Notes: generated from the letters alone by a model not told the origin. A stretch of 64,000 nucleotides of DNA from Devosia sp. RR2S18 (GCF_030177755.1 NZ_CP126539.1:1512001-1576000), one strand, 5' to 3'. Counted from the stretch's first letter, positions 42,589 to 50,544 are shown. Translations and numbers: made by a program.

Positions 42589-43022
42589 CGCTGGCCGAAC
42601 CTTTGCTCGAGAGCTTTCAGTCGCTCCTCGTACTCGATGGTTTTGCAGGCTTCGGCGTAACGGCCGAGTAGGGCAGTGATATCGGCGGCTTCATCTGCGG
42701 TGATTTCGCCGCCCGCCACCTGCTCTAGTACGTAGGCGATGGCCTTTGGCACGTCCGACACACTCTCGACCTTGGGCATGTCGGGGAGGTGCACCGTGCG
42801 TCCGCGGCGAGGGGGCGCCAGTCGTTCGAGGCAGAGCCTGATCGCCGTCATGTCCCCGTCCTTGGCTAAAGCAATGGCTTTGCGGGTGATGGCATTAGCA
42901 TCCTTGTCCAGCAGGGATTCTATTGCCAGGGTCGTCTTGTGGCGGGCACCCTTCGGCTTTCCGGGATTGCCTGCAGCGAACCGCCCCCCGATTGTTCGGC
43001 CAGTGGGTGCCGGTGCTGTCAT
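42585..43022 (-). CDS. DUF5681-domain protein (145 aa)
   Basis: N-terminal signature GGRFAAGNPGKPKGARHKTT is the DUF5681 motif, found in phage and island genes beside terminase-related loci. Following: DKDANAITRKAIALAKDGDM and AIRLCLERLAPPRRGRTV. Possibly DNA-packaging related, but no large terminase follows. First gene of an overlapping leftward set. Confidence 0.75.
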   Translation of the reverse strand: MTAPAPTGRTIGGRFAAGNPGKPKGARHKTTLAIESLLDKDANAITRKAIALAKDGDMTAIRLCLERLAPPRRGRTVHLPDMPKVESVSDVPKAIAYVLEQVAGGEITADEAADITALLGRYAEACKTIEYEERLKALEQRFGQR

Positions 43023-43260
43023 TCTGCTACCCTTGTGTTACCCCTTAGCGGGATCACCTTACTTCGGGACACTATAACCCGTTGGTGCACATAAGGTAAA
43101 ACAGAAATGCACCGCTGATGATGTATCAGTTGCTATCAATGCAGAACGCGGCTCACTTGGTTTTCCGCCGATGCACCGTTTCCGGTCCGTATTTTCGGAA
43201 GGGCCGCGAAACGCTCTGCGCTCTTGCGGCCGTCGTGTAGCCGGACTAGAGCAGTCGCCT
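43023..43260. other. Divergent intergenic region
   Basis: No gene is supported. It separates the leftward phage-type set (DUF5681 first) from the rightward gene at 43261 and should contain both promoters. Confidence 0.35.
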
Positions 43261-43581
43261 ATGTACCCGCTGCGGCGGAGCGAGAAAATCACCAGCTTTG
43301 TAATCACCTTTAAACTTGCGCACAGCGATGAGGATACGGAGCCATACCGGAAGCTACGCAGTGAGCTTAAGCGGCTCTGCGGGTACCAGGTGCGAGCATC
43401 CAACTGGTTGGTGGACTTGAGGCTGGGGCAGGATGCCGCCCGCCTCGAATCGCACCTTGCGCCATACCTTCAGCCTGGGGACACCCTAAGCGTTGTTGAG
43501 CTGACACGTAGTCACAGGTTTGCCTTGCCCACAAATGCCCCCATGGCTGAGTGGCTCATGAGGAACCCGCCGTTGCGATAG
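43261..43581 (+). CDS. Small Cas2-like-fold protein (106 aa)
   Basis: ATG at 43261; frame open from 43171. SFVITFKLAHSDEDTEPYRK, LRSELKRLCGYQVRASNWLV and DTLSVVELTRSHRF have the beta-alpha-beta spacing of orphan Cas2/VapD-like ferredoxin-fold proteins. No CRISPR array or cas1 is present, so a stand-alone role is more likely. The family link is by pattern only. Confidence 0.5.
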   Translation: MYPLRRSEKITSFVITFKLAHSDEDTEPYRKLRSELKRLCGYQVRASNWLVDLRLGQDAARLESHLAPYLQPGDTLSVVELTRSHRFALPTNAPMAEWLMRNPPLR

Positions 43582-43636
43582 GCGACAGTGGCTGAGCCGA
43601 GCGATATGGCTGTCGCCCACGGGGCACGAGCCATAC

Positions 43637-43667
43637 AAAGAAAAAGCCCCGCTGGATGGCGGGGCTT
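43637..43667 (-). terminator. Terminator after the toxin-antitoxin pair
   Basis: On the minus strand, AAGCCCCGC/GCGGGGCTT form a 9-bp stem around a 6-base loop, followed by TTTTTCTTT. It lies 29 bases after the antitoxin stop. Confidence 0.75.
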
Positions 43668-43695
43668 CGGGAACATGACAGGGCTCGAATAGGGC

Positions 43696-44034
43696 TTAGC
43701 CTTGAGCGACCTTCTTGAGCTCAGGGGCTGCAGCGGCTTGGGCGCGAACTTCTCGTAGTGCTTGCATGATCTGCGCCGGTTGGGCCTGGATCAGCATTAG
43801 ATATGCTCGATTAGCGTCGAGCGGACGCTTGCGGTTCTGCTCCCAATCGCGGATCTGGTTGATGCTAAAGCAGAACTCCGCTGCAAACTCGTCCTGGGAG
43901 AGACCCAGGCCTTTTCGTATTGCCTTCACGTCAACATCCGGAGGGATGAGCATGTGCGCGGGCTTCGCCTCGCCACGCGCGATTGCCCGCATTTCCTTGG
44001 CCGCACCTAGCAGCCGCTTTCCGGCAGTACTCAT
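43696..44034 (-). CDS. HigA/NadS-like antitoxin with XRE HTH (112 aa)
   Basis: HTH in the middle: VKAIRKGLGLSQDEFAAEFC followed by FSINQIRDWEQNRKRP. The ATG overlaps the toxin stop (ATGA). In this family the antitoxin follows the toxin gene and represses the operon. Complete. Confidence 0.85.
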   Translation of the reverse strand: MSTAGKRLLGAAKEMRAIARGEAKPAHMLIPPDVDVKAIRKGLGLSQDEFAAEFCFSINQIRDWEQNRKRPLDANRAYLMLIQAQPAQIMQALREVRAQAAAAPELKKVAQG

Positions 44035-44414
44035 GAGGCTTTCTCCGACCTTCGCATTTCTGATACCTTCTCTCGGACCATTGCCCGGTATTCCTCGGCG
44101 AAAGAGTCCAGCTCCTTTTTCAGCTCGACGCGTTCTTTTGGCGTCAGGTTGATCTTCTCCCCCTTCGCATACACATCCATTAAAAAGACCGGGATGTCGT
44201 CGGCCGTATAGTACGTTATCACCCGATACCCACCGCTCTTGCCTTTTCCGGCTTTCGCGTAGCGGACCTTTCGAGCGCCGCCAGTGCCTACGATTAGATC
44301 GCCCGCGTCGGGGTTCTCTGATAGTAGGTTTTTGAGCCGCATGACCTCGTCTTCGGTCATACCTGCCTGCTCGGCAGCACGCCGAAAGGATTGGGTTTCT
44401 GTGACACAGTGCAT
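44031..44414 (-). CDS. RelE/HigB-type toxin (127 aa)
   Basis: Core of the fold: GTGGARKVRYAKAGKGKSGG, YRVITYYTADDIPVFLMDVY and AKGEKINLTPKERVELKKEL, as in HigB/NadT-type ribosome-dependent mRNA interferases. Start ATG at 44414. Forms a pair with the antitoxin downstream; toxin activity is inferred from the family. Confidence 0.85.
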   Translation of the reverse strand: MHCVTETQSFRRAAEQAGMTEDEVMRLKNLLSENPDAGDLIVGTGGARKVRYAKAGKGKSGGYRVITYYTADDIPVFLMDVYAKGEKINLTPKERVELKKELDSFAEEYRAMVREKVSEMRRSEKAS

Positions 44415-44571
44415 ACCTAATGACTACGTCTTAAACGTAGTTCCGTCAACAACTGATTAAAGGTTTCATTGTCGGCATCTGCGACCGGCATAAAGCCTTG
44501 GCGCGACACCATGCGCCTGGGCCAACATGCTGTCATTTGCTTTCATCGGCGCTGCCGATAGGTCATCCATA

Positions 44572-44602
44572 ACGAGAAAGCCCCGCCAGAAAATGGCAGG
44601 AC
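44572..44602 (-). terminator. Possible terminator after the early operon
   Basis: Minus strand CCTGCCA and TGGCGGGG pair (one GU) around TTTTC, followed by CTTTCTC. It lies about 40 bases beyond the stop at 44638. Moderate quality. Confidence 0.4.
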
Positions 44603-44637
44603 TCCGCTTTGGAATGCTTTACTTTTGCTTTACTCAC

Positions 44638-44814
44638 TCACCCCAGCGATCTGCGCCATGCCCAGTCCGCGATGTCCTCACGCCTGTTGATCGGCTCATT
44701 GGCGAGGCGGTCTAGCGCCCGCCACGCCTCGCTGTTCGTTCGGTGTACGCTGACAGTCTCGCCAGCATCGTTCACCACTGCCCATCGGCCATCTTGTTGA
44801 CGGGTGATGGTCAT
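44638..44814 (-). CDS. Small phage-type protein (58 aa)
   Basis: ATG overlaps the upstream stop codon (ATGA). Reads TITRQQDGRWAVVNDAGETV then SVHRTNSEAWRALDRLANEP. A beta-hairpin followed by a helix, resembling short phage proteins. Last gene of the overlapping early operon. Confidence 0.6.
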   Translation of the reverse strand: MTITRQQDGRWAVVNDAGETVSVHRTNSEAWRALDRLANEPINRREDIADWAWRRSLG

Positions 44815-45227
44815 GCGGCACCGCCAGGCTGCTGCCGATCGTCGTCACGACGGGCGAGGGCCACAGCATTGGCGAACCGTCTCACCTCAGCGGCAATGAC
44901 GTCGGCGGTGAAACCTTGAACCTGCAGCCTGCCGATCAGCCGGTTGCACTCGGTTCGCCAGTACTTCGCCGCCAGACGCTCGTCGCGAGCGTCGAGGGCT
45001 CGGGCGATCATGCGCACATAGGCCACCTGGCGATCGACGGGGAACGGCACCGCGGAGTTTTTTGGGATCCGCCAATTAACCGTCGTCGCCTTCCTCTTGC
45101 GCGGTGCTGGCTTCACCTTTGATAATTCTGTCAACGGTGCCTCGGGCCGGGAAGGGCGACTGCCCTGCTCGGCGGCAACTGCGTTCCGTCCTGTTCCCGG
45201 AAAGAGCTCGAGTTGTTCTGGTGTCAT
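44811..45227 (-). CDS. DUF6074-like phage-type protein (138 aa)
   Basis: N-terminus TPEQLELFPGTGRNAVA; central basic linker (KPAPRKRKATTVNWRIPKN); C-terminus VDRQVAYVRMIARALDARDE, AAKYWRTECNRLIGRLQVQG, a pattern I associate with DUF6074 proteins of rhizobial phages. It overlaps genes on both sides by four bases. Confidence 0.6.
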   Translation of the reverse strand: MTPEQLELFPGTGRNAVAAEQGSRPSRPEAPLTELSKVKPAPRKRKATTVNWRIPKNSAVPFPVDRQVAYVRMIARALDARDERLAAKYWRTECNRLIGRLQVQGFTADVIAAEVRRFANAVALARRDDDRQQPGGAA

Positions 45228-45955
45228 GCCACATTCCTCACCTGTTCCTCGACCGCCTCGACCGATGTCGCAAGTCCGTCGCCATTAGTAATAGAGACAC
45301 TGAGGGGCGACACACTTGCGTCACGCTGCCGTCGGCGTTCGTAAGTTCGCCGGCTGATACCCAACGCCTCCCACGGCTTCCGTGCCGAAAGGGAACTTTC
45401 GAGATACGCTTGCCGGTCGACGCGCCCTTCGGCGCGACGCCTCGCCGACTGCCTTTCTCGATCCCTCTCCTGCTTCGCGATCTTGGCAGCAGCTAACCGA
45501 ACTTCCTTCGGCACGTCATAGGCCCCGATCGTTCGCAGCTCGAGCGCTTGGCGCTCGACTGCTGACACCATCAGCATGTCGGCAATTGCGTCGGCACCGA
45601 TCATATACCGGCGCCACCCCTCCTGCCCGATGATCTGGTCTAACTCCGATGTCATTGCCCAGGGCATCCACCGCCGTGCCCACTGGTGAAGATCTTGCGG
45701 GGTGACGGAGCACTGGACGGCGCGGCCGTAGTCCAAGCACCAGGGGCGGTCGTCGGTGTCTTCTGGATCGGGGACGATGAAGCCGTGCCGGGATTTGATA
45801 GTGGTCTCGATCTCCCGCAGCCGGAGCAGCCCGAGATCAAATGGTCGGTCGGTTTCGACGGCGACAGTGTGGAAGATCGCGCTGCCGAAGTGGGTGAGGC
45901 CGGTGTTGAGGCCTTCGCACCTGACATCGAACCTTTGCTGAAGGATGGACCTCAC
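45224..45955 (-). CDS. Phage-type protein with C-terminal HTH (243 aa)
   Basis: GTG start at 45955 overlaps the upstream TAG (TAGTG). The C-terminal SARKPWEALGISRRTYERRR is an HTH seen in replication- and regulation-linked proteins of alphaproteobacterial mobile DNA. The larger N-terminal part (RHGFIVPDPEDTDDRPWCLD) is not recognised. Possibly an initiator or regulator. Confidence 0.6.
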   Translation of the reverse strand: MRSILQQRFDVRCEGLNTGLTHFGSAIFHTVAVETDRPFDLGLLRLREIETTIKSRHGFIVPDPEDTDDRPWCLDYGRAVQCSVTPQDLHQWARRWMPWAMTSELDQIIGQEGWRRYMIGADAIADMLMVSAVERQALELRTIGAYDVPKEVRLAAAKIAKQERDRERQSARRRAEGRVDRQAYLESSLSARKPWEALGISRRTYERRRQRDASVSPLSVSITNGDGLATSVEAVEEQVRNVA

Positions 45956-46155
45956 TATGCTGCCACCTCCTCACGGTCACGGTGCCGTTCGTAATGACGC
46001 CTGCTGTTGCCCTGCAGCGTTACTTCGGTGAAGAGGTAGTTGCGCTGGGCGTCGAAGCACTCAAAGCCCCGGTCGGTGAGATAGATGGCCCCGATGCAAT
46101 CATGCCCGATGGTCACCGTCTCGGACCGGAACTGCTGTTGCTGGCGCCGGCTCAT
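45955..46155 (-). CDS. Small phage-type protein (66 aa)
   Basis: ATG at 46155 overlaps the AlpA-like stop (ATGA). Reads SRRQQQQFRSETVTIGHDCI then GAIYLTDRGFECFDAQRNYL. Small beta-rich protein; no family. Confidence 0.55.
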   Translation of the reverse strand: MSRRQQQQFRSETVTIGHDCIGAIYLTDRGFECFDAQRNYLFTEVTLQGNSRRHYERHRDREEVAA

Positions 46156-46358
46156 GATGCCTTCGCCTTCTGCTGCGCCTCCTCCCAGGCGATGATGTCG
46201 CTTTCCTTGTAGAGATTGCGGCCCATGATCTTCATGGGCTGAGGGAAGGCGAGGCTGGCGTTGTTCGACCAGCGCCACAAGGACATTGGGCTGATGTCGC
46301 CGAAGCGGTGTCGGACCTGCGCTGACGTCAGGTAGCGAGTTTCGGTGTCGACGCTCAT
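46152..46358 (-). CDS. AlpA/MerR-type DNA-binding protein (68 aa)
   Basis: YLTSAQVRHRFGDISPMSLW, RWSNNASLAFPQPMKI and RNLYKESDIIAWEEAQ follow the AlpA/excisionase winged-helix pattern. P4-like elements use such proteins to control integrase and excision. Overlaps its upstream neighbour by four bases. Confidence 0.8.
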   Translation of the reverse strand: MSVDTETRYLTSAQVRHRFGDISPMSLWRWSNNASLAFPQPMKIMGRNLYKESDIIAWEEAQQKAKAS

Positions 46359-46693
46359 GTTCGGCTCCCGCAGATCGAGGGAAGGGCGGCGATGACCGCC
46401 CGCTGCTCATCGCTCAGGACGGCTCCCGATCGTTGGCAGGCTGCCTCTAAGGTCGAACTGGTGCGGTGGTACCAAGCACTGCGCCACCGGGGTTCACCCG
46501 CTCTCTGGCCGGCGCGATGCTGGCCGATCCATTGGATGCCGTCCTTGCACTCGATGATCCGAAGGGCGTCGTTCACCTGGAGGATTATTCGATCGTAGTT
46601 GTCCGCCTCTTCGCGATGGACTGTCGCGGTAGGGGTCTCGATGGTATCAGGGCCGGTCATTTCCGTTCCTATGCTGGGATTCGGGGAAGACAT
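46355..46693 (-). CDS. Phage-type protein of unknown function (112 aa)
   Basis: ATG at 46693. Central YDRIILQVNDALRIIECKDG and IQWIGQHRAG resemble a recurring small phage protein motif; the C-terminus LSDEQRAVIAALP is helical. First gene of a four-base-overlap chain running to 44638. Confidence 0.6.
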   Translation of the reverse strand: MSSPNPSIGTEMTGPDTIETPTATVHREEADNYDRIILQVNDALRIIECKDGIQWIGQHRAGQRAGEPRWRSAWYHRTSSTLEAACQRSGAVLSDEQRAVIAALPSICGSRT

Positions 46694-46756
46694 GTGCCGC
46701 CTGCCAGGGCGGTGCTCAGGAGGGTCACGGTGCCAGCCGTGGCCCTTTTTGCGCGA

Positions 46757-46921
46757 TCATGCGGCATTGCCTTGCTTGGTACTTTCCGGTGGTAGCGCGG
46801 TTTCCAGCATGTGGATGACTTGACCGGTGAGGGTGCGACGCTCGTCCTGCGCCTGCTGCCTCAGTCGCTCCTTGAGATCAGCTGGGAGCCGAACAACCAG
46901 GGAGGGATCGATACGCGCCAT
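46757..46921 (-). CDS. Arc-type ribbon-helix-helix repressor (54 aa)
   Basis: ATG at 46921 after AAGGAGCTATCTC. Reads ARIDPSLVVRLPADLKERLR then QQAQDERRTLTGQVIHMLET, a clear RHH (Arc/Mnt) fold. Divergent from the RHH protein at 47015; palindromes between the two are likely shared operators. Confidence 0.8.
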   Translation of the reverse strand: MARIDPSLVVRLPADLKERLRQQAQDERRTLTGQVIHMLETALPPESTKQGNAA

Positions 46922-46936
46922 GAGATAGCTCCTTGT

Positions 46937-47005
46937 TAAGCACGGTGATTAAGCACCGTGCTTAGAGCATGATGTGCTATTGCATGTCAATAAGCACCGT
47001 GCTTA
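46937..47005. promoter_or_regulatory. Divergent operator region with TAAGCACCGTGCTTA palindromes
   Basis: Two identical near-palindromes TAAGCACCGTGCTTA at 46950-46964 and 46991-47005, plus a partial copy TAAGCACGGTG at 46937-46947. They lie between two divergent RHH genes, the first 28 bases from one start and the last 9 bases from the other, so binding would block both. Confidence 0.8.
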
Positions 47006-47014
47006 AGAATGCGC

Positions 47015-47509
47015 ATGGCTAGAAACGACCCACAGATCAACATTCGCCTGCCGATAGAGCTTAAGGAGCGTCTGGAGGAAGAGGCGCAGAGCAACAATCG
47101 GGCTTTCAAAGCCGAGGTCGTTGCGCGGCTCCAGGCGTCCTTCGAAGATAATTTTGGTGACGCCGTTTTGCTTGAGCGCATCCGCGAGCTCGTGCTTGCC
47201 AAGCGAATGAACGACCTGTTCGGCGCCGAAATATCAGACGCGATTGGCGTGTATGCCTCAAGCTATTCGGAAGCAGAAACATGGCACGAAGCGGCCGCGG
47301 AACTAATCCGGTTAGGCTTAGTCGCAGCAGAAATATTACCACCAGACGAGAGCAAGCCTGCCGGCGGTCGCGACCTCAGGTACTGGTCGACACCGGAAGG
47401 CAGAGCTTTCATGGAGAAGCATTGGGAGGACCGCGATCGCGATCTAGAGGAGGGATCCCGCGTGCTTGACGAACTCACCAGACCCAACCTGAAGACCGAT
47501 ATCAAATGA
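47015..47509 (+). CDS. Arc-family ribbon-helix-helix protein with C-terminal extension (164 aa)
   Basis: ATG at 47015 (47009 possible). N-terminus NDPQINIRLPIELKERLEEE then AQSNNRAFKAEVVARLQ is an Arc-type RHH. The ~110-residue C-terminal part (ETWHEAAAELIRLGLVAAEI) is acidic and unrecognised, perhaps ligand- or partner-binding. Probable master repressor of the island, opposing the 54-aa protein. Confidence 0.8.
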   Translation: MARNDPQINIRLPIELKERLEEEAQSNNRAFKAEVVARLQASFEDNFGDAVLLERIRELVLAKRMNDLFGAEISDAIGVYASSYSEAETWHEAAAELIRLGLVAAEILPPDESKPAGGRDLRYWSTPEGRAFMEKHWEDRDRDLEEGSRVLDELTRPNLKTDIK

Positions 47510-47563
47510 GCGTCCGCAAGCGGCACCAAGGGTACGGGATTTCCCCGTACCTCACGAGCCGCC

Positions 47564-48826
47564 TTAGCCAGCGGCCTTGATGGGCACCACGTTGGACGGC
47601 TTGCCCGATACGAGCGTCTCCAGATAGCTCGACCAAGCATCTGCCGCTCGGCGCTTCTCATCGGCATAGGAGTAGCGGTTGTAAACGGCAGCAACGCCGC
47701 TGACGGTGCCGCTCTTATGGTTCAGCATGGCCTCGACCACATGCACCGGCTGGCCCAGGCGGGCCATGCCGCTCGCTGCGGTACGGCGGAGGTCGTGAAT
47801 GCGCCATTCGGGGATGGAGACAGCCTCAGGGTCGTTACCCCGCTCCACCGCCTCCGCACGAGCAGCCTTGAGCATTGCAGCATCAATGGCTCGCTTTGCC
47901 TTCGACCATCCACTGACAGGCGTATCGCCTGATGTGGTGAAAACCAGCTTTGACTTCGCCAGCGCCGGGACTGCGCGGATGGTCTCCAGCGCTAGCCCAG
48001 ACAGCGGCACGTCATGCGGCAGCCCGTTCTTGGTGCGCTCCGGCGGTATGTGCCACAAGTCGCCGGCCGCGATCTCGGCGCGGGTCATTCCCGCCACTTC
48101 GCCGCGGCGCTGGCCAGTGATCAGCAGGAGACGGGTGGCAGCGGATAGAACGCCGCTCGAAGTCGCTGCCCATAACCAGCGGATTTCGTCGTCAGTGAGA
48201 ACGCGATCGCGGGAAACTTCCTCGCTCGGCGCCTTGGCCGTGGCAGCGAATGACGTCTCAAGGACACCGCGCTCTACGCACCAGTTGCCGAAGCGACGGA
48301 GCAGGGCAAAGACGCGGTTGGCGGTCGTCTCGGCGCCACGCTCAACAATGCCGTCCAGGAGCTCCACCACGTCGCGCTTGTGCAGCGCGTGGATCTTCTT
48401 GTTACCCCATGCCGGCCGAACCTCGCGATCAATGAGCCGTCGCATCTCGTTGGCCGTGGAATCCTTCTTCTTGTCGACGTGACGGCTGACAAAGGTGTTG
48501 AGCAGCTCGTTCACGAGGTCGGAGCGATCCTGTGCCGACTTCCTCGCTGCCAGCTTCTCGGCGCCGGGGTCGCGCTGCTCCGCCACAGAGCGAGCGGCAG
48601 CGCCTGCAGACTTGCGAGCATCAGCCAGCCCAAAGGCAGGGTAGCGACCAATGGTGAGCTTGCGTGGCTTGCCGTCAACGGGGCTGCGATAGCGGTAGGC
48701 CCAGCTCATTGCGCCAGTGGGTTGCACCACCATGTAGAGGCCCGGCATTGCACCGTCCGCGACCTCCTGGCGGGAGGTCGTTGGCTTCAGCGCCTTGATG
48801 GCTCTATCGGTCAGAACTTTCGCCAT
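47564..48826 (-). CDS. P4-type tyrosine integrase (420 aa)
   Basis: N-terminal DUF4102 arm-binding domain (LTDRAIKALKPTTSRQEVAD; KLTIGRYPAFGLADARK), core-binding domain, and catalytic domain with R in ITGQRRGEVAG, H-x-x-R in HDLRRTAASG, H in LNHKSGTVSG and Tyr in AVYNRYSY. All catalytic residues are present. ATG at 48826. It lies about 150 bases inside the right att copy, so it belongs to this island. Note it is at the end distant from the intact tRNA gene. Confidence 0.95.
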   Translation of the reverse strand: MAKVLTDRAIKALKPTTSRQEVADGAMPGLYMVVQPTGAMSWAYRYRSPVDGKPRKLTIGRYPAFGLADARKSAGAAARSVAEQRDPGAEKLAARKSAQDRSDLVNELLNTFVSRHVDKKKDSTANEMRRLIDREVRPAWGNKKIHALHKRDVVELLDGIVERGAETTANRVFALLRRFGNWCVERGVLETSFAATAKAPSEEVSRDRVLTDDEIRWLWAATSSGVLSAATRLLLITGQRRGEVAGMTRAEIAAGDLWHIPPERTKNGLPHDVPLSGLALETIRAVPALAKSKLVFTTSGDTPVSGWSKAKRAIDAAMLKAARAEAVERGNDPEAVSIPEWRIHDLRRTAASGMARLGQPVHVVEAMLNHKSGTVSGVAAVYNRYSYADEKRRAADAWSSYLETLVSGKPSNVVPIKAAG

Positions 48827-48980
48827 GGGTATCACCGGGGTAAACAGGGTTTTGCGTTATGGTACGTTACCCCGCGATAATATCAAGCGCTATCGTATGC
48901 CATCAACGCCTTGATTTCTGCGGCTCTCAGGGGGTGGGGACGTTCTGATCCGTTACCCCCTGATAGATGCGATCCGCAGT
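48827..48980. promoter_or_regulatory. Right inner end with integrase arm-type sites
   Basis: CGGGGTAAAC at 48836-48845, inverted CGTTACCCCGC at 48865-48875 and inverted CGTTACCCCC at 48951-48960. The GGGTAA core matches the cluster at 229-275. The integrase promoter must overlap these sites, suggesting autoregulation. Confidence 0.55.
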
Positions 48981-49029
48981 CTCTTAATCAGCGGGTCCAA
49001 GGTTCGAGTCCTTGTGCACCCACCAAAGT
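48981..49029 (+). repeat. attR: 49-base copy of the tRNA-Lys 3' part
   Basis: Identical to 150-198. It lacks the first 31 bases of the tRNA, so it is not a functional tRNA. It marks the right end of the island; chromosomal genes follow. Confidence 0.95.
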
Positions 49030-49107
49030 CTTCTAACGACATTGGCTGGACCTAAACGCTGCTGACGAGCAGGCGGAACATTGCTTGTGCTTGGCGCATT
49101 TGGCGGT

Positions 49108-50541
49108 ATGTCCCTGCGCAGCAAGCCCTTCCGCTCCATTATGTTCGGCAGTGTTCTCGGCGTTTTGCTGAGTGCCTGCATTTCCTTTGTTCCTCTGGCA
49201 GCGCAGGACGATCTTACAACTCTGCTGACGGGTACCGAGGAGAGTGAAGCTGTCACCGAACCCGTGCCGCTCGAGCAGGACGTGCCCGACCAAGCGATTG
49301 CCGACCGGCTCGCGAGCATTCTTGAATCCACCGGCTGGTTCCAGGACGTACGGGTGGGCGTGCGGCAGGGCGTGGTCACGCTCGATGGCGTCAGCGACAC
49401 CGCCGAACACCGAAGCTGGGCGGTCTCTCTGGCGGAGAACACCGAAGGCACGGTTGCTGTGGTCAACCGGATGGAGCTGGGGGCCGATTTCGCTACCACC
49501 TTTGATCGGGCCGGCGCGGAACTGGACCGGCTATCCCGCCGCGTCGGGCAGAGCCTGCCGCTTGTGGTTCTTGCGGTCGCCATAGCCGCGTTTGCCTGGC
49601 TCCTTGCCGCGCTGGTCGCGGCCGTCGCGCAACGCCTGCTCGCCGAACGCATTCCCTCGCCGCTGCTACGGAGCGTGGTGGTCCGGGTGATCTCGATCCC
49701 CGTGCTGTTGCTCGGCATCTATTTTGTGCTGCAGGTGGCGGGGCTCACCCGGCTGGCAGTGACGGTCTTGGGTGGTACAGGGCTTATCGGCATTATTGTG
49801 GGTTTCGCCTTCCGCGACATCGCCGAGAACTTCCTTGCCAGTCTCCTGCTCAGCGTGCGCAATCCGTTCAGCACGGGCGACTTGATCGAGGTGGCGGGGG
49901 AAACCGGGATCGTGCAGAACCTGAACACCAGGAGCACGGTGCTGCTGACGCTCGATGGCAACCATGTGCAGATCCCCAATGCCACGGTGTTCAAGAGCAC
50001 GATCAAGAACTATTCGAGCACGCCGACCCGGCGGGCGGAGTTTACCGTCGGCATCGGGTACGATTCATCGGTCGCCAAGGCGCAATTGCTGATTTCGGAA
50101 ATCCTGGCTGATCATCCCGCGGTGCTGGACCGCCCCGAGCCGCTGGTGCTTGTCGATCAGCTGGGAGACGCCACGGTGAACCTCAAGGTCAGCTATTGGT
50201 TCGACAGCCGCACCTACTCCCCGGCCAAAGCAAATTCGGCTCTGCTCCGCCTGACCAAGCGGGCCCTCCTCAAGGCGGGCATCGAACTGCCCGATCCCGC
50301 GCGTGAGGTGGTTTTCCCCAAGGGCGTTCCCCTGGTGCAGATGGGAGAGGTACAGGGGAGGCCGGCAGGAGAGCCGATGGCGCCGTTCCAGCCAGAGGAG
50401 CCGATCGATGCCGCGGCCGATGCTGCCGAGAGGCGAGACGCCACGGCAGGCGAGGGAGAGCTGACCAACGAGACCGAGGAAGTGCGGGACCAGTCCCGCG
50501 GGGAGGTTCCCGAAGCGTCCGAGAACCTCCTCAAGCGCTAG
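49108..50541 (+). CDS. MscS-family mechanosensitive channel with BON-like domain (477 aa)
   Basis: Signal-peptide-like start (MFGSVLGVLLSACISFVPLAA), then a BON-type segment (ADRLASILESTGWFQDVRVG; TLDGVSDTAEHRSWAVSLAE). Several membrane helices follow, then the MscS core GLIGIIVGFAFRDIAENFLA, IEVAGETGIVQNLNTRSTVL and HVQIPNATVFKSTIKNY. Acidic C-terminal tail. Relieves turgor on hypo-osmotic shock in the family. First backbone gene after the island. Confidence 0.9.
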   Translation: MSLRSKPFRSIMFGSVLGVLLSACISFVPLAAQDDLTTLLTGTEESEAVTEPVPLEQDVPDQAIADRLASILESTGWFQDVRVGVRQGVVTLDGVSDTAEHRSWAVSLAENTEGTVAVVNRMELGADFATTFDRAGAELDRLSRRVGQSLPLVVLAVAIAAFAWLLAALVAAVAQRLLAERIPSPLLRSVVVRVISIPVLLLGIYFVLQVAGLTRLAVTVLGGTGLIGIIVGFAFRDIAENFLASLLLSVRNPFSTGDLIEVAGETGIVQNLNTRSTVLLTLDGNHVQIPNATVFKSTIKNYSSTPTRRAEFTVGIGYDSSVAKAQLLISEILADHPAVLDRPEPLVLVDQLGDATVNLKVSYWFDSRTYSPAKANSALLRLTKRALLKAGIELPDPAREVVFPKGVPLVQMGEVQGRPAGEPMAPFQPEEPIDAAADAAERRDATAGEGELTNETEEVRDQSRGEVPEASENLLKR

Positions 50542-50544
50542 GCT

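Noticed and set aside
43261..43581. A CRISPR-Cas locus suggested by the Cas2-like protein
   Set aside because: No cas1, effector gene or regularly spaced repeat array is visible in the window.
48981..49025. A second tRNA-Lys gene at the right end
   Set aside because: Only the 3' part is present; the acceptor 5' strand and D arm are absent, so it is the att copy.
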